Notes under the pieces: generated by a model | The model's database searches: none | What the model was told of the DNA's origin: nothing | The model's input: only the letters and a program-made list of their open reading frames with translations | In this document: positions 32,814-44,834 of the stretch, one piece after another | Position numbering within the stretch: position 1 is the stretch's first letter | Layout of the letters: each line of letters starts with the position of its first letter | Position numbers and translations under genes: made by a program | Origin: Mesostigma viride | Taxonomy: Eukaryota; Streptophyta; Mesostigmatophyceae; Mesostigmatales; Mesostigmataceae | Length of the DNA stretch: 64,000 nucleotides | Assembly: GCA_009746045.1 (NCBI GenBank) | Contig: RPFO01001349.1 | Location: 1-64,000 of the forward strand | Direction of reading: 5' to 3'

Positions 32814-35800
32814 ATGGCAACCGCACGCCTTATAGGTCAGGTTTCCGTGACAGAGACACAGTTCAAGTTTGACACCGTATCTTCCTTACGTCGCCCCGTG
32901 CGTAAGACCTCGAAACGGACCTGTCGGCACGAGTCTGCTTGCCTGAAGTCACGGTGCTGTTTCAAGTCTGGCCAGCCCGTTGGCTCTCGACAGTCGCATT
33001 CGTTCGAGCCTGCATTGAGGAAACCTATGGAGACCACAGTTTGTAAGTTTAACGTCCTGTTCTGGATGCACGCCAGCCGCATTCACCATTAACCCCAGTA
33101 GTGTGGGGCCAGTATACGCACGACGTGTCAACTCCTCTGCGCTGTCCGGTATGACGTGGCTCACCACCTTGCATGGACACGTGCCTGCGTGCGATTAAGG
33201 AAGCATCCGCAACAGTTGGTTTGCCGTTTGAGAAACCAACTCTCACGCCTCCTTTGGCACGATGTGGCATGTGCGACCGCCTCCCAGGCTCCGCGGCGCG
33301 CCAGAGCACGGTGTCGCGCGTGACCAAGGAGACCAACGTGGAGGTGACCATCAAGATCGACGGCACGGGCATGTGTAGCGCGGACTCGGGCATACCCTTC
33401 CTCGACCACATGCTCGACGTGAGTGGTGTCCTATAATTGTACGATTGCTGACTGGACGCGAGCGGTGCGATGCTGGGCTATGTAAGAGCGTGGGTGCTGT
33501 TTTGATGTTGGACTAAGGCTGGACGTAAGTGTTGTGTCCTTCTACTGCTGGGCACCAACTATGCCGTGGTGCGCGATCACAGGATGGGAGTGTTGACATT
33601 CCAGGCAACAATAACATTGGCTGGTGCCCTGTGCGGGACTTGCTGCATGGCTTGCTCGCCTTGCTCGCCATGCCCTGATCCTTGGGCCATAGAGCCTGGC
33701 ACCTGCCGGCGGCCATTTTGTGTGCCCCTCTTAGATTCAACCTAGCGCATGGGAAGCTACCCTTGGATTGTCGTGTGTGCAATTACTACAATCTACCGTA
33801 ATATCATGCTGCAATGCTATCATATAATACTTGCAATTATGACTGAACCTTGCCTCACTGGCTGTGAATGGCCCTCCTTTTGTCCATGCCCTCGGTCGCC
33901 CTGCCCCCTCCCCGCCACCCCCCCATACCTCTCAGCAATTAGCATCGCATGGCCTGTTTGACGTCACCGTGCGCGCTACTGGTGACCTGCACATCGACGA
34001 CCACCACACCAACGAGGACATCGGGCTGGCGCTCGGGCAGGTAAGGCTTGCGCCGTCTCAGTCATGCGCCGTCTTGGTCATGCTCCGCCTTGGTGCTGCA
34101 CCATCGTGGCCATGTGGTGCAGTGCGGGACAGTCTGGTGATGATGGCCGGTCATTGTGCGTGCACATCTGTAGTGATGAGTACTTTGACCTGTCCATTCC
34201 CAGCCCTCCCTGGGTAATCCCGCCCACCACCACACGCCCCTTTCCCCTCTCACTCCCCATACATGTCATTAGTACTCTGCTCTTGATTGGGCCTCCCCCA
34301 TCTTCCTAATGATGCTTGGGTGGTTCGCGAGGCCAGTGGAAACGTAATGCAGCCGTTGTCCGGTTGACGTGGTACGATATGGTCGCCAAGGGGAGGTCAT
34401 GGCCCCCTTTTAAGCTGGATGCGACCTTTTGTTGCATCACCACCAATGGATATGACCAAGGGGAGGTCATATCTTGTGTGGTATGCCCTGTGGGTGTTTG
34501 TCCCTCACCTGCCCTTCCCCTCGCTTTTCCCCCTTTTTTTGGCCCTCACATGTCATGGCCCCCATGTGGCCACCTAGTTCCCTCATTCGCACCGCTGCTG
34601 GCTATCTCAAGCATTCGTCTGTAGTGAAGGCATGATAGGACCGAGGGTGATAGGCCTTGCCTGCCTCGTTAGCCCCTGCTGCATTGCCCCGGCTATTGTG
34701 ACAGCGAGTGCAATCGTCCCACACCGCGTGTCACAATGACACATTCTTGCGTGCGTGTGCGCATGGGGGTAGCCCTTCGTGGACGGCTCTGGCTCCTGTA
34801 TGGGCATGTGGGCACTCAGGACCTCGTAGTCACTGCCAGGAGTGGGTGGGTGCTCATGCTCACTACTGTTTGTGTGTGCACTCAGCTGCATGTGCACTCA
34901 TCCTTGCATCCGTGCTTACGTGCATGTGTGTGTGTTTTTTTACTTGCAAACATCTGCCTCCTCTCGCATGTATCTGTGCTCTGCCTGTATTCTTTATCTG
35001 TGCTCTGCCTGTGCTCTGTATCTGTGCTCTGCCGGTATTCTGTATCTGTGCTCTGCCTGTGCTCTGTATCTGTGCTCTGTATCTGTGCTCTGCCTGTGTT
35101 CTGTATCTGTGCTCTGCCTGTGCTCTGTATCTGTGCTCTGCCGGTATTCTGTATCTGTGCTCTGCCTGTGCTCTGTATCTGTGCTCTGTATCTGTGCTCT
35201 GCCTGTGTTCTGTATCTGTGCTCTGCCTGTGCTCTGTATCTGTGCTCTGCCGGTATTCTGTATCTGTGCTCTGCCTGTGCTCTGTATCTGTGCTCTGCCT
35301 GTGCTCTGGATCTGTGCTCTGCCTGTGTTCTGTATCTGTGCTCTGCCTGTGCTCTGTATCTGTGCTCTGCCGGTATTCTGTATCTGTGCTCTGCCTGTGC
35401 TCTGTATCTGTGCTCTGCCGGTGTTCTGTATCTGTGCTCTGCATGTGCTCTGTATCTGTGCTCTGCCTGTGTTCTCTATCTGTGCTCTGCCTGTGCTCTG
35501 TATCTGTGCTCTGCCGGTGTTCTGTATCTGTGCTCTGCATGTGCTCTGTATCTGTGCTCTGCCTGTGTTCTCTATCTGTGCTCTGCCTGTGCTCTGTATC
35601 TGTGCTCTGGCGTCGGTGTGGTCCCCCCATGTGCATGAACCCACCATATGGCAGGCGCTCGCGCAGGCGTTGGGTGACCGCAAAGGCATCCATCGGTTCG
35701 GGGACTTCTCGGCGCCGCTGGATGAAGCGCTCGTGCACGTGGTGCTGGTGAGGGCAGGGGGGAGGTGCATGGGTGCTGGTAAGGGAGAAGGGGAAGTGGG

Positions 35801-38800
35801 GATGTATGCGGTGCTGGTGAGGGGGCAGTGGAGGGATTGGTTTATGTGCACGGGTGCGGGGGCAGTTAGGGGAGGATGTACGTGGTGCTGGTGAGGGGCG
35901 GGAGACATTCATGGAGTGCTGGTGAGGGCAGGAAAAGGGAGCATGGCTATGGCTGCTGGTGGGAGGGTGGGGAGGGGAGGGTGCACGTGGTGCTGGTGAG
36001 GTAAGATGGTAGCCACCACAACCTCAATCATGTGGCTGTGGCGTCTGTTCATAAATATGAAAATGTTTCGATAACAGTAGGTAGTACATTAGGATTGATG
36101 TTAGTATTATATGATAACGAGAGGGTAATGTGGGCAGAATCGAGGCACCATTCGTCCATCGCCGTTGACGAGGCCGTGCTGGTGACTTTCCATCCTTTCC
36201 AGGCACAAACCTCATGGGCACTGTTTGGTGGTTCTAGGGTCTTCCCCTCGAGTTTCAAGTGACATGGCTCACACCTTTCAGTGCATCCCAACGGACCTGG
36301 TTATGCTTCTGATGGTGCCCACATGTGGCTGCGTGTGCGCACTCCTAACAATCGGAGCGTTGAGAAATCTGAAAGGAATTCGGAACGCTGGCATGGGTGT
36401 GGCCCCATGGAGGTTACCCGTCCTAATGACACATATGACGAAATTCTGCATCATCACAAATGCTGCATCATCACTCTGTAGTGATGGCGAAACAGGTGGT
36501 TGACCGGCACTTTCCATATCTTTCCCAGGCCGGTACTTGGAAATGCATATAGGCAGGTGCCAGGAAGCGTGGGCTGGGGCAGGCACTGAATGTGGCATCG
36601 CCAAGGTGGCCGTTAACCGCGACTAAAATGTCTGGCGCACCACCATGACAGCACGCACTGACGGCCCCATTCATGCTTCCCCCCCCTTCCACACACACGC
36701 ACTCACACACACATGCCCTTGCCATGACTCCCCCTCACGCTTGCCCTCCAGGACTTGTCCGGCCGCCCCCACCTCAGCTGTGACCTCCAGATCCCGACAG
36801 AGAGGGTGGGCACCTACGACACGCAGGTGGGTGCGGCCTGCCATTAGGGTAGCTGATAGGGAGAGGCCTTATGCATGTTGCGCCATGCGCCTTGTTGACA
36901 TGCTGCGTGGAACAGATGGAGGTGGTGAGTGAATGAGAGCGATGAAGGTAGAAATTGAGGCTGTGATGGTGATAAAAAACGTGCGTGTGCCGATGCGTCG
37001 CTGTCATCAGGCGAGTCAGCTCGTGGTAGGGGCTGTGTGTTGAGGCAATTTGTGGGTTTTCATGTTTTATAAATTTTCTCAGGGCTTTTGTGGACCATTT
37101 GACATTGGGCTGGACATCTGTGAGGGGTAGGCTTGGGTGGCCACTAGGTAATTGCAAGTGGCTGTGGGTGGGGTCTTACTCTTCTTGCTCAGGGCTGTCC
37201 GGCTCTGGGGCATTCAACCTGGAGATGGAATGGGAGTGATAATGGGGAGTGATGTGTCTACTGCAGACACGTGAGATGTTTACTGCGCGGTTCACTGAGA
37301 TGCCTACTGCTTGCCTTCATTCGCGACTTCTTGGCCTCGGCCTTGACACTGGAGTTGGTTAGAGAAGCCTGAGGAGGATCAACTGTGGTTGAGTGCTGTT
37401 AATCACCTTTTGTAGCTAGTGCTCATGCACGTGTTTTTTAAAGAGATCTAATACGTAGCATACCGAGTCCCTTATTGGAAGAAGACACTGGCAATACTGT
37501 CAAGTATCCTTTCTGCATGTGTGCTGCCTCTATTTTTCCTTAACACGGTCATTGCCTCGCCAGGCTCTCTGTATTAACATTTGTTGCCAAGAAGAAGGCA
37601 CCCCTTACCTGCAGGCATGAAAACTGGGGTAGCTGGCCACGTGAAATATGGCCACAGGCATAGGTAGCTACAACGTTTTGCATCAGTAGCCACACTGCAC
37701 CGGCCCCACAGTCCATTAATGACTGTTTTGCCTGTAGTTGCTTTTCGATTTCGATTCCCCATCACATTTCTGTGCGCCCCCTGGTGCTGGCATGCCAACA
37801 TTTAACAAGGCTGAACAAGCATATTCTGGGGGTGTCTCATCAGCATCAGACCAAGCTACCCCCGCCGGTGGTGCTCGGTTACCCCTGTTGGATCCCACGT
37901 CCTCGTCTCGTGCCTGCAGCCATGTGTGCTTGTCGTGGGTGTGTTGTCACAACACGTCCACAACACATTCACAAACGCATCCACAAACACACCCACAAAC
38001 GCATCCACAAACGCATCCACAAACGCATCCACAAACGCATCCACAAACACTTCCACAAGCACACCCACAAACGCACCCACAAACACATCCACAAACACAT
38101 CCACAAACGCATCCACAAACGCATCCACAAACACATCCACAAACACATCCACAAACACACCCACAAACGCATGAACAAACACATCCACAAACACATCCAC
38201 AAACGCACCCACAAACACATCTACAAACACATCCACAAACACATCCACAAACACATCCACAAACACATCCACAATACATCCACAAACGCATCCACAAACA
38301 CATCCACAAACGCATCCACAAACACATCCACAAACGCATCCACAAACGCATCCACAAACACATCCACAAACACACCCACAAACACATCCACAAACACATC
38401 CACAAACACATCCACAAACGCATCCACAAACGCATCCACAAACGCATCCACAAACACATCAACAAACACATCCACAAACACATCCACAAACGCATCCACA
38501 AACACATCCACAAACACATCCACAAACACATCCACAAACACATCCACAAGCACATCCACTACGTATTCACCATACCTCCACTCCACATCCACAACATGTC
38601 CATTTATGCCCCCCCCCCCCCCCCCCCCCTTCAATGGCACCAGCTGGTGGAGCACTTCTTCCAGTCCCTCGTCAACACCTCCGGGATGACGCTCCACATA
38701 CGGCAGGTAAATTTTACCCGGGGCTTCCTGGACATTTCCTGGCAGGACTAGCAGCAACGGCTGCCTTGTCCCCTAGAGTGTCCAGATCCCACGACGTGAT

Positions 38801-40049
38801 TGTAGTTGTCTCCCCTTCCTCCTCTCGCAGGCGCTGGCCCTGGCCTGTGGTGGCATGCATCAATGATGTTTTACGCATTAAGTGTGAACATATCTCCGTT
38901 GGGAGTAAATGTATCGCATATCCCTGAGAAGGGGCCTATGGCTTTTGATACATTCTGGGCTACTTCCTGCAAGGGTAGGGTGTAAACTGCCCCTGCTCTG
39001 GGTGTTTTGTGCATGTGTGCGTGCTACTATGCGTGCTTAACGGTGTGCAAACATGTGTGCTACGTGTGTGCTTACGTGTGTCCCCGCGTGCATGCTCACA
39101 TGCATATGTGCGTGTGTGCCTGCGCGCGTCGCGTGTGCCGGACTTGCCCGCGCCCTCATTGAGCCTGGCCTCATGTCGCCCTGCCTACGCTGCGCCAGCT
39201 GGCGGGCAAGAACTCGCACCACATCATCGAGGCCACGTTCAAAGCATTTGCGCGCGCGCTGCGCGTGGCATGCGAGACCGACCCGCGACGTGTCAACAGC
39301 GTGCCCAGGTATGGCGCAGGACCCAACAGCGGGCCCAGGTGTGGCGCAGGACCCAACAGCGGGCCCAGCTGGGCATCATGCATGTCGGCACAGGCCTCCT
39401 CGGCCGAAAGATGCTTGCCCTCCTCGCTGTGTGTTGCAGTGTTTGATGGTACCTACTTCCTTGGGTTGTACCCGGCGCTAGCTAGGGCCTTCCGTCCGGT
39501 AAGTGCACGTATCTTAACCTAATCTTTTTGACATTCAATCTCGTTTTGGTATGTGGTGACCATCCAGTAGAGGTCAGCTGACAGGTGAGGCTGATTGAGT
39601 CTTGGTGGCTCTCGTGGCCCAGGCAAGGTATCGGCCCAGCCTGCAGGCCTGAGCTTGTTATAAACCGGTGCGCCTGGGTGTTTATTGGTTGGCCTCTTGG
39701 GGCGCATTGTTGCTTCACCCACTGACGTGTGAATGGAACACAATCGGAAGTGGCACAATACTTCAATGAGGTGTAAGCTAACCAGTGCTTTATTTTAGAT
39801 TACCAGTGTACAGGTCCTAGCCTCTGGGGGCATTGCCCAGAATTCTCAGGGGTCGTCCACACCATATTGCAGATTTAGTCACGGGCAGCATATTGGAACT
39901 CGGCATGATGGGTGTGTGTGGCCTAGATTTTGGTTTGACTGTCCGTGTGTGCTCTTCTGTGACACAACTTGGAATAATGATTGTGGCGATGTGCTTCCTC
40001 TCTGGGTGTTTCTTGCCACAGCTCCAAGGGCGTTCTCACACAAAAGTAG
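32814..40049 (+). CDS. HIS5: Imidazoleglycerol-phosphate dehydratase, complete 8-exon gene, probably plastid-targeted
   Basis: This enzyme dehydrates imidazole glycerol phosphate in histidine synthesis. Exons: 32814-33042, 33288-33418, 33936-34040, 35655-35747, 36752-36826, 38644-38706, 39199-39308, 40022-40049; all GT-AG, phases agree, 834 nt = 277 residues. Family blocks follow in order: [124 protein letters not shown], and the end [11 protein letters not shown]. The manganese-binding DHHTNE and SHHIIE motifs are intact. Exon 1 gives ~76 residues that are basic and Ser/Thr-rich, starting [13 protein letters not shown] infer a plastid transit peptide; this exon is the least certain, but its splice phase fits. 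Introns contain a 24-bp and a 12-bp minisatellite and a C21 tract. Confidence 0.93.
34975..35612. repeat. 24-bp minisatellite in HIS5 intron 3
   Basis: About 26 units of TATCTGTGCTCTGCCTGTGC plus TCTG, with CCGGTATT and CATGTGCT variants that form a higher-order alternation. Ends about 40 bases before exon 4. The Cys/Ser/Val ORFs in all frames are artefacts. Confidence 0.95.
35755..36005. repeat. Degenerate GTGCTGGTGAGG tandem repeats after HIS5 exon 4
   Basis: The last bases of exon 4 and its donor (GTGCTG|GTGAGG) recur about six times over the next 250 bases (for example near 35,776, 35,811, 35,885, 35,919 and 35,990), giving several decoy 5' splice sites. Confidence 0.7.
37962..38562. repeat. 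12-bp minisatellite in HIS5 intron 5
   Basis: About 50 units of CACAAACACATC, with ACGCATC and ACACCC variants. The His/Lys/Thr ORFs are artefacts. Confidence 0.96.
38609..38629. repeat. Poly(C) tract directly before HIS5 exon 6
   Basis: About 21 C end some 14 bases before the CAG acceptor of exon 6 (exon starts 38,644). It probably acts as the polypyrimidine tract. Confidence 0.85.
38888..39003 (+). repeat. Dispersed repeat in HIS5 intron 6
   Basis: TCTCCGTTGGGAGTAAATGT, CCCTGAGAAGGGGCCTATGG, then GATACATTCTGGGCTAC and a TGTAAACTGCC..CTGGGTG end. Relatives at 41,750-41,870 and 51,510-51,650. Family not identified; it may be a solo terminal repeat. Confidence 0.7.
39295..39368 (+). repeat. 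30-bp tandem duplication of the HIS5 exon 7 end and donor site
   Basis: AACAGCGTGCCCAG|GTATGG at the exon end is repeated 30 bases on as AACAGCGGGCCCAG|GTGTGG, then a third time as AACAGCGGGCCCAGCT without GT. The second donor (after 39,338) keeps the phase. Confidence 0.9.
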
Positions 40050-40437
40050 GTGCTCCAACTTCCAAGCTGGTGTGGTGTGGCAAACAGTTGAAGCTTGGCG
40101 CGCTTGATGCGGATACCACCTGAATAACCTGATGTTAACATGACTGACCAGCGCATATTGCGTGCATAAACTAGTCCCCACATGGCGTTGGAATGGCATG
40201 TGTCCAGGAGTGACTGTCCATGCCATCACTTGGTGGCTGGCAACGGGTTTCGTGTTAGACTTCAGTAGTGCTGTGTCAGCGTGTTCAAACCATTCAATGG
40301 AGGCTTGCAATTGCCGTACAGGCCCTTACAATAGTTGTCTTCAGGGCATTTTTGTCGAATATTCAATTTCCCGTCTCCATGTGTCCTCTTGTGGTGATGC
40401 TGCCCTGCATGGGGTCCAATTAGGCTGGATTCAGTAT
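40050..40437. other. 3' flank of HIS5
   Basis: No gene is seen; it probably contains the 3'UTR. No TGTAA noticed. Confidence 0.4.
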
Positions 40438-40560
40438 CAATGAGACAACCAGCGCAGACCATAAATCTGGAGTTCTAATCCGGACCGTAGTAGCTCGGTT
40501 GAGCCTGCTGTCATCTTAAGCGTGTGTGTCGAGCCGTTCAAGATGATGGAAATCAATTTA
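40438..40560 (+). repeat. SINE-like dispersed repeat, copy 6
   Basis: Diverged copy: AATGAGACAACCAGCGCAGA, GTAGTAGCTCGGTTGAGCCT, TGTGTCGAGCCGTTCAAGAT. It is followed at 40,575-40,610 by a hairpin element related to 30,467-30,512 (ACTCCCGTTGGGGAGTCACG). Confidence 0.65.
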
Positions 40561-40920
40561 ATTTTAAGCTCAATCACGCACTCCCGTTGGGGAGTCACGG
40601 AGCACAATGCTTTTCATGGATCCCTGAATGTTGCACACTGGGAAGGGGACAGAGACACCCATCTTCAGGACTTCATGCCAGGAGGTTAAGCCACAGCTGC
40701 AATCGAAACTACCCACGAGCTAGAGTCTGGCATGACTGTAGGTACGTGTACTAATGCTGAAATGTGTGCGGGTGACATTGTCTGGATCGAACAATGAAAC
40801 TGAAGACTGAAGTGTGCGGGTACATAGACATGCGGGTGCATAGGCTGGACAAGTGAAGGTAGCCGGTAGAATGCTGAGCCATACACGGTGCTACGGACGA
40901 AGCCAGCCATGCGCACGAGA

Positions 40921-40983
40921 GGACAGCTCAGATCGATGAGGATTATATCCCCCTCTAGTGACTATATGGTTGGGGCATGATGC
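40921..40983 (+). repeat. 60-bp dispersed repeat, second copy
   Basis: Matches 29,048-29,107 (GATGAGGATTATATCCC..TAGTGACTATATG..GGGGCATGATG). Confidence 0.65.
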
Positions 40984-41053
40984 AGACGAGCCACGTGACG
41001 GTCACCTTAGCTAGCGTCAAGAGACCGACTCCGCTGGACTCTAGACTCGGCAG

Positions 41054-41640
41054 ATGTCCTACGATCGTTATACACGGTGGAGGCCCGGGGCTCCAATGTG
41101 GAAACCAGGCAAGGTCGCCTACAAGCTTCAACCCCAGCTCACGGCGCTGCTGACCGCGGCGCAAGCTTCTGAGGCGCATGCCACCCTTGTTTCTTGCCGA
41201 ACTGATCAGGTGGAGGACAAGTGCGGCCTGCTCGTCACTAAGCTAGAAGCTCGACGCCATAACCTCCCAAACTGAGGCCCTAGCTGCCCGCGCAAGTGCA
41301 GGTCCCAGAGATTGCAGCGCAGACGGCCACTCAACCATCGCTGCCCAGCCCACCCGGCGCCCGGCAAATGGCAGCCTAGCTCCTGCAGCACTCCTGCGCG
41401 GACCTAAGTACTGCAGTCATGCAGCGCGACCATGCACCTCAGGACCACGGATGCCATCGCCACCAAGCTGCAGGAGATGGAAGCCCGACGCGCCGAGCCG
41501 ACGCGCGCGAGGACACCGACCGCGCGCACACCGCCGATTCCGAGTGGTGAGGTCGTCGTTTCGAGCAGCAGCCAGGGGGGACGGTCAAGTCTCTTGAGGC
41601 CGAGCTCAGGAGCAAGCTCCTTACACAACTGGACTGACTC
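41054..41640 (+). pseudogene. LINE ORF1 N-terminal/coiled-coil fragment
   Basis: The + frame has KVAYKLQPQLTALLTAAQAS and DQVEDKCGLLVTKLEARR, comparable with KLQPQFTTTQEHIATKVSEA of the 5.4-6.9 kb remnant. It continues in another frame as ATKLQEMEARRAEPTRARTP. Frame breaks and an in-frame stop (about 41,273) show decay. The C-terminal domain is missing. Confidence 0.5.
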
Positions 41641-41749
41641 GTAGGTAAACTAGAACTGCGTGGGCAACGCCTTCCCCATTCACGGGACAAGGCGGCACCC
41701 CCACCAGTCCTGCTTACCTTCCGTTCCTGTGAGGCGGTGGGGAGCATAT

Positions 41750-41870
41750 GTAACACGTAGCCCTGAGAAGGGGTATCTATGGGTTACAATCTGGGCTACA
41801 ACCTGCAGGTGGTGAGGATGTAAACTGTCACCTGCTCGGGGTGCACAATGTGCACCTGCACCACCATGAC
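41750..41870 (+). repeat. Dispersed repeat (38,888 family)
   Basis: CCCTGAGAAGGGGTATCTATGG, TGGGCTACAACCTGCAGGTG, GATGTAAACTGTCACCTGC and GGGTGCAC match the copies at 38,888 and 51,510. Confidence 0.65.
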
Positions 41871-41933
41871 GGATCATGCACGGAGATGTGAAGTGAGATA
41901 TGTTCTTAACCCGTGTTTTTTTACAACGCGATA

Positions 41934-41974
41934 CATCGCGTTGTAGGGTTAGAACGCGATGTATCGCGTTGTAA
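41934..41974. repeat. Two adjacent palindromes
   Basis: ACAACGCGAT-AC-ATCGCGTTGT is followed, after AGGGTTAG, by AACGCGAT-GT-ATCGCGTT-GT. Each is self-complementary and each is also the reverse complement of the other. Confidence 0.85.
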
Positions 41975-43104
41975 TCTGACACGTGGCAAACCTATTAAAC
42001 ATGCGATTTTTGGTCTGAAACTTTCAAGATAGGTCAGAAACATCTCATATAATTCAAGAAAAAATCCTGGTATTTTTGGTATTTTTTTTGTGACAGCTGC
42101 AAACAAATATGTACCACTGAAATCAGGCATTTTCGCGGGACGAAGGTGAAGACGACGGCGATGGCGGCAGGTAGATCTCGCCAGTTTTCGCGCGAATTTC
42201 AGTACGTGGCTGTTGGGTAGCACGACCATGATGATGCGTTCAAAGGTTGATAATTAGGTTTCTACGAGTTTGTTGAGGTACTGGGGCAAAGGAAACGTAG
42301 TTTTTTCCAGTTTCTCACCCAACTTTCATGCGGAAACCCTGGAAACCGGCATACATATTATTACGTCAAGACTCGGGTCTGCTGCGGCACCATGCTTGGT
42401 ATTTCCATGGTGTTTCGACTTCTTAACACATGTTTATTCATTCCGAACGCCCGGACTCTCGGCTAAACCGAGATTTGTGCAGACTTTTATTGGGTAGCTC
42501 CGGGCATGATGGTGCCTGCAAATAGCGTAAGGCGTGACCGTGGCTATTGCTACGGTATGCTGTATTTTCCTGGAAATGGCCTCTGCCACCGGCTCAATAG
42601 TGCTTGCAGGCGTAAGTATATCGTGTTTCTACCTAGTTTCTGCCAGTTTTCCACTTATTTCTACCGACCTCTGCCCAGCCTCTCTAAGACCGCCATCCTA
42701 CTCGACGTTGCTTGCATGTCAGCCATAGCAGACCTGTTGCAGTTGTGCAGTATTTAGGTGCTGTATACGTCGGCAAGCCGTGCATATATCGTGAGGATTG
42801 GATGTTGCTGGTTTATACTGCGTTGATTGTGCAAGAAGATCAGCTGGGTGCCCATAATCATGGTGTATAATCATGTGTTGTTAGCATCTTGCCACCATTT
42901 GCTAGCATGCATTCCAGCGTCATCTTTGCCTGCATGTAAGCTCATGGATCACTCAACCTATCCAAGCCTTGCATTACACGTGCCTCTTTCTTTCAGTGAG
43001 GGGATTCATAAGTGTTTGCTCAATTTCATAAATTTTACTCAATTTTTCCACATGTGATTAAATCCTTATATTTGTCAATAAAGCAGGGGTCATCCAGCCT
43101 TCAG
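41975..43104. other. Intergenic, AT-rich
   Basis: No recognisable gene. ORFs of up to about 100 codons (for example 42,229-41,921 on -) show no family motifs. The region leads into the 173-bp satellite. Confidence 0.45.
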
Positions 43105-44834
43105 ACCATGAAAATAGACCACCCACAAAAATTGGGCTCATTCTGAGCTCAAATGGTGACATGTGACAGCATACATGTGCAGTTTTTCGTCATTTTCCCC
43201 CTTTTCTTACATGAAACAAATATGAATAGTGGACAAATGAACTCATATCAGGCTGGATTCTTGCAGGCAGCATTTATACCATGAAAATAGACCACCCACA
43301 AAAATTGGGCTCATTCTGAGCTCAAATGGTGACATGTGACAGCATACATGTGCAGTTTTTCGTCATTTTCCCCCTTTTCTGACATGAAACAAATATGAAC
43401 AGTGAACAAATGAACTCATTTCAGGCTGGGTTCTTGCAGGCAGCATCTATACCATGAAAATAGACCACCCACAAAAATTGGGCTCATTCTGAGCTCAAAT
43501 GGTGACATGTGACCGCATACATGTGCAGTTTTTCGTCATTTTCCCCCTTTTCTGACATGAAACAAATATGAATAGTGAACAAATGAACTCATATCAGGCT
43601 GGATTCTTGCAGGCAGCATCTAGACCATGAAAATAGACCACCCACAAAAATTGGGCTCATTCTGAGCTCAAATGGTGACATGTGACAGCATACATGTGCA
43701 GTTTTTCGTCATTTTCCCCCTTTTCTTACATGAAACAAATATGAACAGTGAACAAATGAACTCATATCAGGCTGGGTTCTTGCAGGCAGCATCTAGACCA
43801 TGAAAATAGACCACCCACAAAAATTGGGCTCATTCTGAGCTCAAATGGTGACATTTGACCGCATACATGTGCAGTTTTTCGTCATTTTCCCCCTTTTCTT
43901 ACATGAAACAAATATGAATAGTGAACAAATGAACTCATATCAGGCTGGATTCTTGCAGGCAGCATCTAGACCATGAAAATAGACCACCCACAAAAATTGG
44001 GCTCATTCTGAGCTCAAATGGTGACATGTGACAGCATACATGTGCAGTTTTTCGTCATTTTCCCCCTTTTCTTACATGAAACAAATATGAACAGTGAACA
44101 AATGAACTCATATCAGGCTGGGTTCTTGCAGGCAGCATCTAGACCATGAAAATAGACCACCCACAAAAATTGGGCTCATTCTGAGCTCAAATGGTGACAT
44201 TTGACCGCATACATGTGCAGTTTTTCGTCATTTTCCCCCTTTTCTTACATGCAACAAATATGAATAGTGGACAAATGAACTCATATCAGGCTGGATTCTT
44301 GCAGGCAGCATGTAGACCATGAAAATAGACCACCCACAAAAATTGGGCTCATTCTGAGCTCAAATGGTGACATGTGACAGCATACATGTGCAGTTTTTCG
44401 TCATTTTCCCCCTTTTCTTACATGAAACAAATATGAATAGTGAACAAATGAACTCATATCAGGCTGGATTCTTGCAGGCAGCATTTATACCATGAAAATA
44501 GACCACCCACGAAAATTGGGCTCATTTTGAGCTCAAATGGTGACATGTGACAGCATACATGTGCAGTTTTTCGTCATTTTCCCCCTTTTCTTACATGAAA
44601 CAAATATGAATAGTGAACAAATGAACTCATTTCAGGCTGGATTCTTGCAGGCAGCATCTAGACCATGAAAATAGACCACCCACAAAAATTGGGCTCATTC
44701 TGAGCTCAAATGGTGACATGTGACAGCATACATGTGCAGTTTTTCGTCATTTTCTCGGTTAACTTACATGAAACAAATATGAATAGTGAACAAATGAACT
44801 CATATCAAGTTGGATTCTTGCAGGCAGCATTTAG
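43105..44834. repeat. 173-bp satellite array, ten exact-length monomers
   Basis: Monomers start with ACCATGAAAATAGACCACCC at 43105, 43278, 43451, 43624, 43797, 43970, 44143, 44316, 44489 and 44662; every spacing is exactly 173 bases. Divergence is a few substitutions per unit and no indels. Diagnostic variants (GACAGCATAC/GACCGCATAC, GAACAG/GAATAG, GGGTTC/GGATTC) alternate between units 2-7, indicating a 346-bp dimer. The last unit has a diverged CTCGGTTAAC patch. No ORF. Confidence 0.97.

Noticed and set aside
34708-35912. Four overlapping 300-350-codon Cys/Ser/Val or Thr/Glu/His ORFs
   Set aside because: 24-bp minisatellite in HIS5 intron 3; they run over exon 4 in frames other than the HIS5 frame.
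37962-38562. Possible CRISPR array
   Set aside because: Units are contiguous 12-mers without unique spacers; the 24-bp, 120-bp and 173-bp arrays likewise lack spacers, and the DNA is eukaryotic.
37738-38757. His/Lys/Thr and Cys/Leu/Trp repeat ORFs
   Set aside because: 12-bp minisatellite in HIS5 intron 5; no independent domain.
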